A DNA stretch of 64,000 bases. Origin: Amphimedon queenslandica. Taxonomy: Eukaryota; Porifera; Demospongiae; Haplosclerida; Niphatidae. The DNA lies in assembly GCF_000090795.2 (NCBI RefSeq), contig NW_003546245.1:3524-67523 (forward strand), in the 5' to 3' direction. A model generated the notes under the pieces. That model was not told the origin of the DNA and did not search any database. It saw nothing but the letters and a program-made list of their open reading frames with translations. Position numbers and translations under genes: made by a program. Positions 47,624-60,400 of this stretch are shown here, in pieces (position 1 is the first letter of the stretch; the number at the start of each line of letters is the position of its first letter).

Positions 47624-47633
47624 NNNNNNNNNN
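47624..47633. other. Assembly gap (10 N)
   Basis: Ten Ns separate duplication B from an open TEX2 exon. The true gap length is unknown, and the exon on the right is cut mid-codon sequence, so the gap hides real coding DNA or marks a wrong join. Confidence 0.98.
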
Positions 47634-50600
47634 ACGGTGAGGACCAGTGGGTAACTGGATACCTTCTCCGCTGCTTTGGCAACTATGCGAGACTTTGCCG
47701 CTATCTTCTGGAACCGAGACACCATGTTGTTAAGTATCTTTTCCTTACGACCTGGAGGACCACTAGTTGTATCAGTAGTACCAGGATGAGGGGTTAAAGT
47801 CTAGAATTGTTATAATAAATATAATTATTGTTGTTATAATTAATGCAATAAGACATTTATTAATTACAACTATGCATAATCAAGCCACCCTGCCTTCTTT
47901 AAATCAATTACTACCACAATTACAGACAATTTTTAAAGACACATGCACGTGTGAATAATAACATCCACATGTAGTCTGTGTCTTTTATGTGGAGATTATG
48001 TTATACAATAGAAGGAGTGCAATGATAGAATGTAGATAAAAGGTTATGTCTGCTGTACATGCAAATATTTAGTGAATTCCACACTTCCTCTCTATCAAAA
48101 TAACATTCTAAGAATGTGGGACATACCTGTTGCTGTGACTCCATGTCCTTCTCTTCTGTAGAGTGAGAATAAGAGCTGCTCCTCTCTTCGTCTTCCTCTC
48201 CCTCCTCATCTGACCCGCTGCTAATCTCCTCCTCTTCCTCCTCCCCTTCTCCGCCCACTTTGTGTCGTCTTATCCTTTTATGGTGGTGATATCCTGCCCC
48301 CTCACCTAACGAAGGAAACTGATTGAATTGATGGAGTGGAACTGATTCCGGGGTAGCCCCCCGGGGACCTAATTTTAACTTTGTCTCAATCGTCATTGTA
48401 AAAGACCCGTTGTACGTGACTTCAAGGTATATCCAGATCCCGTTTTGGTTCAGTTTGGGTAGTTTGAATGGTTTCCTAATGATAGGCATGTCCATTCCCA
48501 TCGTAACTTCTGTTACTTTCAGTTCCTCGAGGAATGACGGGGTTTTAATGCGTATCAGTTTCCGCTGTATCCGAGAGGTTACCCAGTTCTTCCAGCGCTC
48601 CTCGTGCCACAGGTCCCAGGCTAAACGAGCCATCCCAGCGTTAATCCAACCAATGGAAATACTCAGGGGGAGGAGGATAGAGGTTTGATCCCCACTAGAA
48701 GGACGAGAGTAGCCATTCCTCTGAGAGGAGAGAGAGGAGGTCCCAGTAGCGGATCTAATGGAAGCAGGTGAGGTTGATTGGTTTCTTTGAGTAATACTAA
48801 CAGCTAGTGTACTATCATCGGCGTCATCTTGTTCGGAATCAGCCGACATTGAGAAATGAACGGACTCAGTCTTTGAACCAGCTCCAATTCCTCCTGTTTT
48901 ATTGTTGCCCGTGGCTCCTCCGTGGTGCTGGTGAGTCTGTCTGCCTTTTCTCTGATTCCTAGTAGAAGCTGTTGACTGTATATTCTGTGATTGCGGCCTG
49001 GTTCTTGCTAGTAAAGGCGATTGCCCCGTACCTTCTGGCATGTAGCAGCCCATGTATCGGTAGAATGCACTGCAATCCTTTATCAGCTGGTCGTAGGATT
49101 TATTCTCAGAAGCTGCTCGTAGCCTTCGAAACCACTCCTCCTTTTCCCGTGAGGTACTCGTAAATAGAAACACGTGTCCTTCTTTTCTATCATCAGGCCA
49201 CTGGACACATATTGGAAACTTCTTGCTCCACCTTCTCTTCCTGTTAAGAGCAACTTCCTCTGGTACCAGGAGTATCGAACACTCTCTTAAATCTTTCTTG
49301 ATTGTGTCGTTACGAGTTACAGGTCCATCGTGAGGCGTGTGTATCAGTTTCCTGTAGTGCAGCTCAAGATGAAAGTCGTCGTAAAGTCGTACTCTTGTTA
49401 TGTGCCTTTGACTAGGATGGTGCTTGGAAGGATGATATTGATGAACCAAACCAAAGGCATTACTCTAAAACAGAGAGAGAGAGAGAGAATTAAGAAGAGA
49501 GAGGGAAAACAATAGATAAGTGTTTGTGTTGGTTAAATGCAATTGCCTTATATGAGAAACAGTTTATTGAATGTGGTCACAATTAATACACAGGTGTTGT
49601 ACTGTTATTTAAATATACTAAACAAGGTCAGTTTGTGGGTTGTTTCAATACATTAAGGTTCAATGAGTGAATATAATAGAGCTACAAGTCATGGGAACTT
49701 GAGATATAGAGTCGGTGTCTTAGTGAGGAATGAGCATGAGTGAGTGTGACTTGTCTGTGAAGTGCAATTTCATCATAATAATGTGTGACGGACAGTACAT
49801 GCAATTATTATATATAGCTTGTACTTTTAATACAGAAATGTAGCAATTATATACCATCACTCATAATATTGTAATGCTTATAGTCAATTGTTTACAAGAA
49901 TAAAAATACTATTTTAATATTCTTAGTATATCATTAATGAAATGGGCAATGAGTTTGACTTGGACATGAAAATTGGCAGAAAAAATATACTACTAAAACA
50001 TCTACATGTATCTAGCACACTACTCCTAACCTTCAATTCTCTTTTCTTTTCAAAATCAACTTCAATAGTTTTCGGGAGCTGGTCCAAGCTAGGCAGCGTC
50101 TCGAGTCTATCTTTACTGGTTTTAGAGGCAGCACGTCTCTCCTTCTCTCTCTCAGAGTACTGGACGTACAGGACGAAAGCCGAACCAAACACAACATAAA
50201 ACAATAAGAACCCAGCAAGAAATCCGGCCAGGTACACAAACGGGTTTAACGTGTAATAAAGATAAAGACAAAAGGTTGCCAAAGAGAGGGAGAGGGGCAT
50301 TGTGCTCTCTCCAGCAGGTGGAGAAGGAGGAGGCAGTGGCGGTATCATGGTCTCTTTGCTGGTAATACTCACTATTGGTAGACCTCCTCTTTTTCTTTTA
50401 GTTGGTATGAATTCCAACGATCGATTGGCCTCACTATCAGAAGAGAACACTCCAGCTGTACTGGACTCCACACTGTAGCGATTAGTCATGGCCGGTCTTG
50501 GAGGTACTACTGGTCTAGGACGTTTGGAGCCTTTAGGAGACCAGGTGGTGTTCTCGGGTGAACTATTAATTAAAGGAGGGGGTGGGTGTGAGTTTGGTGA

Positions 50601-52007
50601 GGGAGAGAGTGAGGTTAGTGGAGGAGTGAGTGACGGGGGCGGTATTGTAATGGGAGTGGCTGTTGTTGAGTATGGGTCATCATAATCGTCGCTTAAATGC
50701 ATTAAAGGGTGATCCTCTGTCATTTCTAATGTACCAAGCACAACAGGTTCAACAGGTTTACTATCAGTATCATTAGCAGGATCAGTACTAGTTTTAGTTT
50801 CTTTATGCAGTTTATCAGCTTCAGCAATGCTGAAAGATTTAAACAGTTCATCATCATCATCATCATGGCTTCTCTCCTCCTCCTCTTGTTGTTGTAATTT
50901 CATAGCAGCCATTGGTGTCGTAAAAGACTTGAACAGTTCGTCATTAATGTCATCTTCTTCACACTTAGTGGAGGAAGAAGTGTTTAATGAATCATCTTCT
51001 ATCAATGTTTCTTCATCTTGTTGAGTTGCTGTGGTTGATTTGTCGCCATTAGTCACACCATCAATAATGATAATGTTAGTGTCATCATTATCATCATTAT
51101 TGGACTGGTCTGGATCAGTAACTGAGTTATGACTTGATGATGAATGAAATGGCTGAGTTTCTTCATCACTAAATACAATAGAGAAAAAGTGTTAGTAATA
51201 TTTAGCAAACAAACAAATTCGATTAAACATTTAAGGAGGAAGAGGAAGAACATATAAGAAAGATAAAATTCCTAACCTTTTGTTAGGTAAATATTTCCCC
51301 AGCAGACCACATTCCTCAATCTCTTCATTCTTGTCACCATCAGTGAATCCTACAGCATTTTCTTCCATCATAGAATCATTTGTAGTAGCTAGTTCCTGTG
51401 TCATTGGCAACTCTGTATTTTGTACTACACTAAAAGCAGAGGCTGTGCTATCTTTTACAATGTCACCATTTTCATTTGGTATCTCTCTCTCCTCCTCCTC
51501 CTCCATAGGGTTCAAAGTGGTTTCCTGTGAATGAGTATTGTCAGTTTCCCTAACCTTTACTACTAGGTCTTCTTCTTGCTGCTTGTCATCAGGAAATAAA
51601 TCATCTGGTTTTGACTCAGTGAGTCCTAATGGATCTCCGCTAGTTATTTCATCCCCAAACAAGTCATCATCGAAAATGGAGGAAGGAGGAGGTGGGAGGG
51701 ACGTTGAAGATGATTGCAACGAAGATCCTTGAGGATGATCTGTGTCTGACTTGAGTTGCTCTTGGTTGCCGCTATCTGTTTGACTGTTAAGAGACGAAAA
51801 GAAATCATCATCTTCATCGTCGAGGTCTTTATCGAGCCATTTCCCTATGTCACTGAATTTATACGTTGCATTGTTGACGCGTGCGTGTGCTGGAATCTTG
51901 TCTCTCTCCTTCTGCAGTTGCTTTTTCGTAATGTCGTCCCTGACGTGGTGAATTTGGTGACTAGTCTCACGGGCAATGCTTCTTGCTTTCTTTATGTACT
52001 TGGACAT
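47634..52007 (-). CDS. TEX2: TEX2-like SMP-domain lipid-transfer protein, C-terminus lost in gap
   Basis: Four exons (51277-52007, 50031-51168, 48127-49464, 47634-47799) give 1,124 aa before the gap. The start MSKYIKKARSIARETSHQIH follows a polypyrimidine/ag acceptor, so a 5' UTR exon lies upstream. An acidic Ser-rich region comes first, then a hydrophobic hairpin (about 536-577, YLAGFLAGFLLFYVVFGSAF). A PH-like region follows (VRLYDDFHLEL ... KFPICVQW ... FTSTSREKEEWFRRLRAASE). The SMP domain starts near residue 894 (WINAGMARLAWDLWHEERW ... YLEVTYNGSFTMTIETKL). The last exon (VSRFQKIAAKSR ... VSSYPLVLTV) fits the middle of the SMP region. TEX2 relatives act at ER-membrane contacts in lipid transfer. 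The final part of the domain is absent. Confidence 0.87.
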
Positions 52008-52378
52008 ACTGTCTGAGAGAGAAAGGGAGACAGAAAGAGAGATTATAAGGAGGATAGAAAATAAAAGTGTGAATGGGCTGACTACCTGGTTAATGTACAA
52101 ATGACCATTCACAAGTGTTTGCTCTATTGTTCTAAATAAGGTGCGAGAACTCACCCCAAGGGCTCGCCTTGTTTAGCGGACTATACTCGGCCAGATACTG
52201 TCCACCAGTTCAACCAACAGCTAGCCACTTTCTTCTCTTTGTTGTCAGACTATTCCACACACAGTTCTTTCTGCTCTATCACTACCTCTACTACAGTTAC
52301 TGTACAGTTACTGGCGTCACAGTTTATGGTATATCGGGAGGAGCTGCTACCGCCCCATGCATCGTAGGCCCACGCAGT
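52008..52378. promoter_or_regulatory. Shared TEX2 / EEF2KMT head-to-head region
   Basis: 371 bp separate the opposing start codons. TEX2 appears to have a 5' UTR intron here (its first coding exon begins with an acceptor at about 52,014-52,040). An upstream plus-strand frame from 52,169 is open into EEF2KMT but shows no family resemblance, so it is probably leader. Confidence 0.45.
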
Positions 52379-53714
52379 ATGAATAATCCAACAACTTGTG
52401 AATATTCTAATATAATTTCTCAGTTCTTCTCCCTCGTTAGGACTAAAGATATTGACTGGGGAGGGTTTGAAGCGGAGCCTCAATCACAGAGAAGACTATT
52501 TCATGAGGTATAAATTAATGAAATGTAATCATTATTTGTTTTTAAAGATATTTGATCATCATTTGATGTTAAAATATCCTCCGCCACTTGACTACCAGCT
52601 GTCGTTCCTTAAACAATGGATGAAACTGGTAAGCATATATATATTTAAAGCGGGACTTACAACGGCAGTCCTTTCATGACAGGTTGAAGACTCCAATCAA
52701 GAGCTGATTGAGGAAATATATGAACTATATACCAGTCTTATAAGCAAAGGGCTGAATGATGATGACAGAAACTATTGTTACAAATCATATTACCTTGTAC
52801 AAAGAGAGAGAGCGAGAGAGGGGGAAGAGAGATGACATATATGTCACACATACATCATGTGTGACATATATGTCACACATGTGCCTTGTATAGGGTGAAG
52901 GTGATGTTTTTGTAACATTGAAAGAGTCCAGACACATTGTATCAGGAGGTACCACTGGGTTGTGTACGTGGCAGGTGCTGCACTAGTGTATTCCTAGCAT
53001 CATTTAACACTGACTCTATAGGCAAGCATGGAATTGGCGGAATGGATTGCAGCTGAACAAAAAGAAGCATTTAATAACAAGTGAATATCAACATTAACTT
53101 TTATTGCTCCAGCTGCAACTTTCCTTTCTTACTTTGTGATACCTTTTCTGTCTTTCTCTTTTCAGACATATTTTAGAATTAGGATCAGGAATTGGATTCT
53201 TAGGATTATCTGTTCTCAAACTCACATCTCCTCTCTCATACACTTTCACTGATTGCAATGTTGACGTCCTAAAACTGCTCAAAAATAACGTTGACATCAA
53301 TAACATTCCAGGTGTGCCTCCGATTGATACCTTTACTGTTGTAGTAAAGTTCAAACAGAAAACAAACCAATGCAGCTGTTTGTTTGTGGTATGTTACACT
53401 TTCCTTATGGCAGGTAATCAGATTGTTTCAACTCATTTGGATTGGAATTCTTGTGAGCAGCTGGATTTTCCTCCTGTTGACATAGTTCTTGCCTCTGGTC
53501 AGCCAAGATTTATGTTTAGCCTTTATAGCTGTACCTCAGTCCCAATTTCTATTACATTTCTGATGCATTATTGGTTCCTTTATCTTATAAAATTTGAGCT
53601 GGTACCTGTGTTCATATAATTTTCTTTCTGTCATATTCAGATGTGATCTATGATACAGAACTAATTGATCCGTTCATTAATGTTCTTGAAAAGCTTCTGA
53701 GGTGAAATAGAAAC

Positions 53715-53752
<38 letters not shown>

Positions 53753-54140
53753 TAATAATTTCATTTTTATCATCAGACCAGTCTCACCTGCTCGTGTACC
53801 ACCAGTAGCTTATGTTGCATCAACAATACGTAATGAAGATACTTACTCACAGTTTCTGCAAAAAATAGGTGATTAAGAATACTTTTATAAATATTAGCAG
53901 CTGCAGTTGTCATGTCCATGTAGAGGAAGGGAGTGTTGATTAAACTATTAGTTTGCCCACCTGCTTGATCTTGAATCTAACCAGATATTATAACTATGTT
54001 GTTTTATAAAGTCCTTTATTATTCTAGATGGTTCTTCTCTTTTGTATAAAGAAGTGAAAAATGAATTAGCGAAAAGGATTTTTTATTACGACAGACGACT
54101 AATAGTCTCCATATTAGAAATAACTTACAATAATAATTAA
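52379..54140 (+). CDS. EEF2KMT: EEF2 lysine methyltransferase (FAM86 family)
   Basis: About nine exons give roughly 320 aa from MNNPTTCEYSNIISQFFSLV. The family-specific N-terminal half is seen in HHLMLKYPPPLDYQLSFLKQ and NYCYKSYYL. The seven-beta-strand methyltransferase core follows: GGTTGLCTWQASMELAEW, motif I HILELGSGIGFLGLSVLK (SAM-binding GxGxG-like loop), FTDCNVDVLKLLKNNVDINN, LDWNS, and DVIYDTELIDPF (motif IV). VAYVASTIRNEDTYSQFL comes near the end. In other species this enzyme trimethylates a lysine of elongation factor 2. The length and motif order agree with a complete gene. Stop at 54,138-54,140. Confidence 0.92.
52833..52875. other. Perfect inverted repeat in an EEF2KMT intron
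   Basis: The arms tgacatatatgtcacacat (52,833-52,851) and its exact reverse complement (52,857-52,875) flank a 5-base loop. Each arm itself contains the palindrome gacatatatgtc. It could form a cruciform; no function is shown. Confidence 0.8.
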
Positions 54141-54353
54141 TAATTAATAATAATGATTAATAGTCATAATAAATCAATGTGTCGTGAATGATAATAATAA
54201 TAATAATAATACCAGTAATAATAATGGTGATAATAATACATTTAATTGATAATAATGTCAGTTTTGATACCTGATGATTAAAATAATTGTTATATATATA
54301 TATTACATTAATCATAATAATAATATACTATCATCAAATGGTGTCCAGTTTCG

Positions 54354-56645
54354 TTACTTATGATTCCGTTTCTCAATCAGTCTATCTGCTACTACAGTAG
54401 TTGCTTTTAGTGTTGCGTACACCTCTTGAAATAAATCTTTAAGAGACGACTCCTTAACAACACTACCTCCTTCGGTCTTGTTCTTCTTATCTTTACCATC
54501 AACACCACTACGCTGCACATCATCTTTAGTAGTGTCTCCATCTTCAAGGTTCATATGTGATTTGGATTCACAGCGACAGTTGGACACCATGTAGTCATAC
54601 TGCTCCTTCATGGTCTGATAATCAACCAGTAGTTCCGTATGGAGGGTTGTCACTCGGCTAAAAGAAGGACTCTCTTCCGATGGGTATCTGGCAAAGAAAG
54701 TTTTTGGGGGACTGGTGGGAGGGAGAGAAGGAGTAACAGGCTCTGATGTACTCAAGTTTAGGAGCTTCTCTTCAAGAGCAGACACATGGCTGCGCAGTTC
54801 GATATTTTCCAGCTCTGTCCTTTCAAGTAGTTCGGAAAGTTTAGCATTCTCTGTCTTTACTGTGTCAAGGAGGGTCTGTGTCTTGTTCTTCTGGTAGTTT
54901 GTGTTTTGAAGTTTAATCGATAAATCCTCCACGATCTCATAATGCTCTTTCAATAACTCATCGTGATTCAGACGAGTCAAGTCCCTGCAGCTGTCATTAT
55001 TAGAAGAGGGTTTATTTGAGGCACCATCAGGTACATCTCTTGATTTTAGCGTCTTCATTTCGCTCAGTTCTCTCTCAAAACCCTCCAGCCTGTCATGAAG
55101 GTCATTGATGATTTTAGTCTTCAAATCGATGGTTACTTGACGCCTCAAGTTCGTTGTTTTAAGTTCTCTGTTCTCGCGTTCCGTCTCTTCCAGTTTCTGT
55201 TCCAAGCTCTCACATGAGCTATTAGCTTGTCTCAATGCTTCCTTAGTGTTTGATAATTGAGTAGTTAAATTCTAAATAAATAAATAAATAAATAACAACC
55301 TTACTAACAATAATAATATCTGAAAAAATGACTGCAGAGTCGCCATATTTAAATTTAATGAATTTTTAAAGTTACTCAAAAATCAGGCCAAAGTCCCTGT
55401 ACTATAGTACAGGGATTTTGGCCAAATTTTGCCAAAAATGAAAAGTAGAGAATCCTCCATTTTTATAATATTTTTTGATGCATATACATGTACTTATGTT
55501 GCGTAGAAAGTTTGAGCTGGTTTTGATCAAATTTGGATTTTTAATGAATTTTTAAAGTTGCTCCAAAATTAGGCTAAAGTCCCTGTACTATAGTACAGGG
55601 ATTTTGGCCAAATTTTGCCAAAAATGAAAAGTAGAGAATTTTCTATTTTTATAATATTTTCTGATACATATACATGTACTCTTGTTGTGTAGAAAGTTTG
55701 AGCTCGTTCTGATCAAATTTGGATTTTTTATGAATTTTTAAAGTTACTCAGACCATGAAATGAGTCATTAGATGATCCACACGTCAATAGGGATTCACAT
55801 ACACACACACGCACACATTAATTATGTTTATACTGTCCATTCATATACCTGGCTATAGTTGTCAAACACTAAGTAAAACTGAGACATAAACAAATAAAGT
55901 ACATCCAAACTTAAATGTAAAAAAAACCAAAGAGCTTATAAGAGGCAATGTAGCATTATAGACAAGTATGTGTATGTGTACAAAACACTTAAGGGACAGC
56001 AGAATTGTAGCCTGGACTTGCTATTAACACAGTTATTGTACTGAGACATGATTTCACATTCTATCCTTTATGATGTAAAGTACAACCTCATCCTGTTAGT
56101 CCACAATGTACTGTAGCCATATCGAAGGCTTAGATAATGTAGACAAACAGACAATGTTTTTCTAAATAATTCACTCTGTCACTCTCTCTCTCAACATTTC
56201 CTATATCTTCAAAAGAAGCCTCCATATACAGTGAGTGTCTTCATTGATAAAGTTAGTGAATTCCATTACAATGTGTCACATGTACTGCTGTCAAGCATAA
56301 AGACAAACACATAAGTCACTTACTCGATTTGATAGTAAAGTCTCATCGATGTGTTCCTCTAATTTTTTCACTTGTTCCTCTAGCTCTGTGTTCCTCTCTA
56401 GCAGTGTCTTACCCAATATTGCTGCTAGATGAAGTTCTGAGAGAGAGGGGGGGAGAGGGAGGGAGAGAGGGGGGAGCATAATTAATAATAAAATTAGTCC
56501 ATTATGAGTACATTCTTATCATGATTTGCGATAAACAGAAACCTTTCTTGAATGAACTAATAATTACACAATTAGAGCTACTCCATTTTAAACAATAAAC
56601 TAGATACAATGTCTTGTACAATGCAAAGACTATAACAATATGAAC

Positions 56646-56708
<63 letters not shown>

Positions 56709-57047
56709 GTATAATCATGTAGTATGTATATAATCACTTTTAGTTTTCTATTTTACATGTAGCTAGCTTTCATTTCACATTTATTATAATTAATGGTCTA
56801 TTTTACACTACATGACTCGCACTAGAATCAATAGGCCAGTATATACAACTACTATAGAATTCATAGTGTCATCAATGTATCGAGTTTCATTCGATACATT
56901 GATAGAGACTGGTCTTAGTTCAGCTGCTATGACTACTATATTCTTACCTTCTTCCATCTCTTTGTTCTCATTGAGCGCCACTAGTTGTCTCTCTAGGTCT
57001 GGATCACTGATGGAGAGGTCGCTAGAGCCGTTACCATAAACTTCCAT
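54354..57047 (-). CDS. CDR2/BICD-related coiled-coil protein with CC1-box-like motif
   Basis: Three exons (56948-57047, 56324-56436, 54354-55271) join in phase to 376 aa starting MEVYGNGSSDLSISDPDLER. Residues 35-49 read LHLAAILGKTLLERN, matching CDR2/CDR2L (LQLAAELGKTLLDRN) and the AAxxG CC1 box of BICD adaptors that binds dynein light intermediate chain. Long heptad-rich coiled coil follows (KLEETERENRELKTTNLRRQ, RTELENIELRSHVSALEEKL). The C-terminus SLKDLFQEVYATLKATT resembles the CDR2 end (ALFKEIFSCIKKT), favouring CDR2 over BICD-related proteins. The start-codon exon is separated by 0.5-kb and 1-kb introns, the latter with satellite units. A cargo-adaptor role is inferred only. Confidence 0.75.
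55345..55760. repeat. 186-bp palindromic satellite, two units in the CDR2-like intron
   Basis: Cores start at about 55,393 and 55,579, 186 bp apart, each CCCTGTACTATAGTACAGGG followed by attttggccaaattttgcc. This is the same orientation as at 17,345 and opposite to 23,560-24,420. Confidence 0.88.
56649..56705. repeat. (TA)n microsatellite
   Basis: About 57 bp of uninterrupted TA dinucleotide in the first intron of the CDR2-like gene. Confidence 0.97.
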
Positions 57048-57203
57048 TGTCTCTTTGAAGATATAGGAAGACAGACCTTTCTATGAATAATTAACCCTCA
57101 ACTAGCTGGGCGTGGTTTTAATAACTTGTATTTTTTAATTTTTATGATTTTTTGTTTTTTAAAGTTACACTGTAAGTGATGATATTTTAACAATAATAAT
57201 AAC

Positions 57204-57241
<38 letters not shown>

Positions 57242-57420
57242 ATGATAGAGGTAGTTGATGTACACTGTCAGCAGCTAGTGAAAGGAGAAGGAGAGAGAAA
57301 GAGACTGAAAATATTAACAATAATTTGAAGGAGATTATACAGAGTGACAATAAAGTCTAATTTCATAATTGAAATAATATTAATAATGTTATATGGACAT
57401 AGGAGGAGGAGGTTTGTTCT

Positions 57421-60400
57421 TCATATGCATTCAAAGTCCAGCACCATTAGTTTAGTGTCTTCTATTCCATTTCTACTCCCAACTGCACAAACTAACTTAT
57501 GCTCGTTGCACTTGACCCGCCACACCACTCCACCTGGAAAAATAATTTGAAATTAAATCACATCTGTGGTCCAATTAGGTACTTTCCTCATTAATAATTA
57601 CACAATCAAAGAGTGCAGCTGCCAATATCATTATTAGATTATTACCGTTTCCTCCTCCGTCAAGGCAGACTAGGTTTCTAATGAACTCGCCAGTTTTCAT
57701 GTCCCATAGCTTCACGCTTCCATCGTCGCTACTCGTAACAACAAAGTTCTCCGTGAACTGGAGACTAGTGACAGCACTTTCGTGTTTATGAGGACCGTGT
57801 AGCGTATGGAGGCAATAACCTCTGGCAACATCCCACACCTGAGGTAGGGAGAAGGGGAGAGAGAGGAATAAAGTATTATCAATAAAAGCACCATTTAACA
57901 TTTATCAATTTTAATAAGAACATGTACAATGTTGCAAATATGGCATCATTACTATTCAATGAATCAACAGACCTTAACCGTTGAGTCAGCATTCCCTGAC
58001 ACAAGAATATTCCCTTTCAGTTCCATTGCACTAGTCAATGACTGGTGACCTGTGAAAATGAATCATGTGACAATCACATGATCAGATATTCATTAGGTTC
58101 ACTAACCGACGAGCGTGTGAATAGATTGGCCAGTTTTAACATCCCAGACCCTAATGGACGTATCTAAAGAACCACTGACGACGTGGGTACCATCAAACTA
58201 AATGAAGGAGAGGCATACAAGAATTATCACATTTTTGCTAATTTTAGAAGAATAGAAAAACTTAGCAGGCTGCTTTAGCAGTTGGAAAGTTTATAAGTCC
58301 AAAAAACAGCAAGTGAAAATGGCTACATTTAATTACCAACTGTCTATAGAATAAAATCCCTTTCACTAACCAGTAAAGAGTAGACCCGGTTAGTGTGTCC
58401 CTGTAGCGTATGTAGGCAAGTTCCTTCCGTTGGGTCCCATATCTTGACTAAGAAATCATAAGCGCCACTGACAACATACTGGCCATCAAATTGAACACTG
58501 GGTAAGAGAACCAAACAGCAGTAAAGCATATAAACACTTTACTATAACATTAATGTACAGTGACTATGAACTACATGTACAAGTACTCACCATCTCACAG
58601 CTGCTAAGTGTCCTTGAAGAACGGTAGTGCATTGACCTGAATCGACATCCCAGACTCTTAGGGTAGCATCTCGTGAACCACTTACAACTAAAATAAATAT
58701 TGATAAAAAATAAATATTATTAAAAGTACATGTACATGTATCATAAGGACATCAATGTGTATCAGAAAATGTAACAATAAGTCTGACCTGTTGTATTATG
58801 CATGGCTACACATCTGACAGTGGAAGTATGTCCTTGAAGAATATATTTACATTCACCAGTATCAGCATTCCATACCTTAAGAAAGAAGAAGAAAAAAAGG
58901 ACAAAAGTAATGAGAAAATAAAAAGGACGTGTAGATCTGAACTGATAAATAATGGACAATCTATTAATGTAATGGAAGCTATGGAAGTTTAATTAAAAGG
59001 AAGCTGATATCATCAATATGAGAGAGCAGTAAAGATGAGTGGATGATGCTTATAATGCATATATGTACATGGATGTACATACCCTTAATGATCTGTCTGT
59101 TGATCCACTGACCACAACGTGACCATTAAACTCTGAACACCAGACACCACCTGTGTGCCCCTGGAGTGTCTTTAAACACTAGCAACAATGGAGGAAAGAA
59201 AGAATAATGACACTAGTTGTAAGTGAGGATTGTTCAGGAATTCACAGATTAGCAAATTGGTATAAGAAAAAGAAGAGAAAATGTGATATATACAGAACAT
59301 GCACCATTATATAATAATGTACATACTCTTCCATTGACTGCAGACCATATCTTAAGAGTAGTGTCGTCGGAGCCACTCACAATCCTATTACCACTGAACT
59401 GTAGGCAAGTTACCTGAGGGAGGGACGAAGGATAATATATACATATAAAAATTAAAAGTTAAGTTACCACGTGGTCATCGTGGCCTTTGAGAATTTTGAG
59501 TCGTGGATGTTCCTGTACACTAGCATGACGCCAATTGTACTCAATCCAGTGTTTTGTCAAATACATCTACAGCAAAAAGATGGAGAAAGGGAGAGAGAGA
59601 GAAAGGGAGAGAGATATTTCTAGTCAACACATCATTAAGGACTCATGAGAGTCATTACATCTTTCCAAGGATTGTAGACTAAACTACAGGTCCTCTTCTT
59701 TCCGACATTACCATACACAGCCTCTGATATATTGCACTGCTGGCACTTCTCCTTCCACAGACTGAAATGATAAAATGAAACCATCAATAAACACTGGTAC
59801 ATACAACCTGAGACAGCATTATAAAGACAACATTCATACTCATTGTATTGTATAGATGATATGAAATGATGAGCATGCATGGACACAAACAGCATCATGT
59901 GGTAATGGCCTGATGCTGCAGTAATCATCATCTCCTCTATGTTTACCATTAGCTACACTGGTCTGTAATGACTTATAAATGGAACCTTTACTAAACACAA
60001 AATGTCTCAACACACAAACACAAACAGAGACTGCAACAAAAACATGACTGTACAGCTAATCATGTCTATAAAAGTACATGTACTAAACGGTGCCCTCAAA
60101 TCCTATCTATGTGTACTTGTACTGGTGGTGCAAAGTAACACAATCCATAACTCTCAGTCTTCAAATTATCACTAAATAACACTGAGGGGGCAGCCCTGTC
60201 TGTAGCTTACAGTATATCATCACAGAGTGTCCTCCACATTCTACAAGTCTGGGCAGCTATTAGCAGATCACGGGGTGACATGTAAGAAAGAACATGAAGA
60301 GATAACTACATCAGAGAGAGAGAGGAAGGGAGGGAGAGGGAGGGAGGGAGGGAGGGGAGAGGTAAGGAGAGTGAGAGGAAGAGAAAAAGGTGTGGCAGAA

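Noticed and set aside
53314-53619. Separate plus-strand 101-aa gene
   Set aside because: It is read-through of EEF2KMT exons and introns. The real exon within it is NQIVSTHLDWNSCEQLDF, flanked by splice sites.
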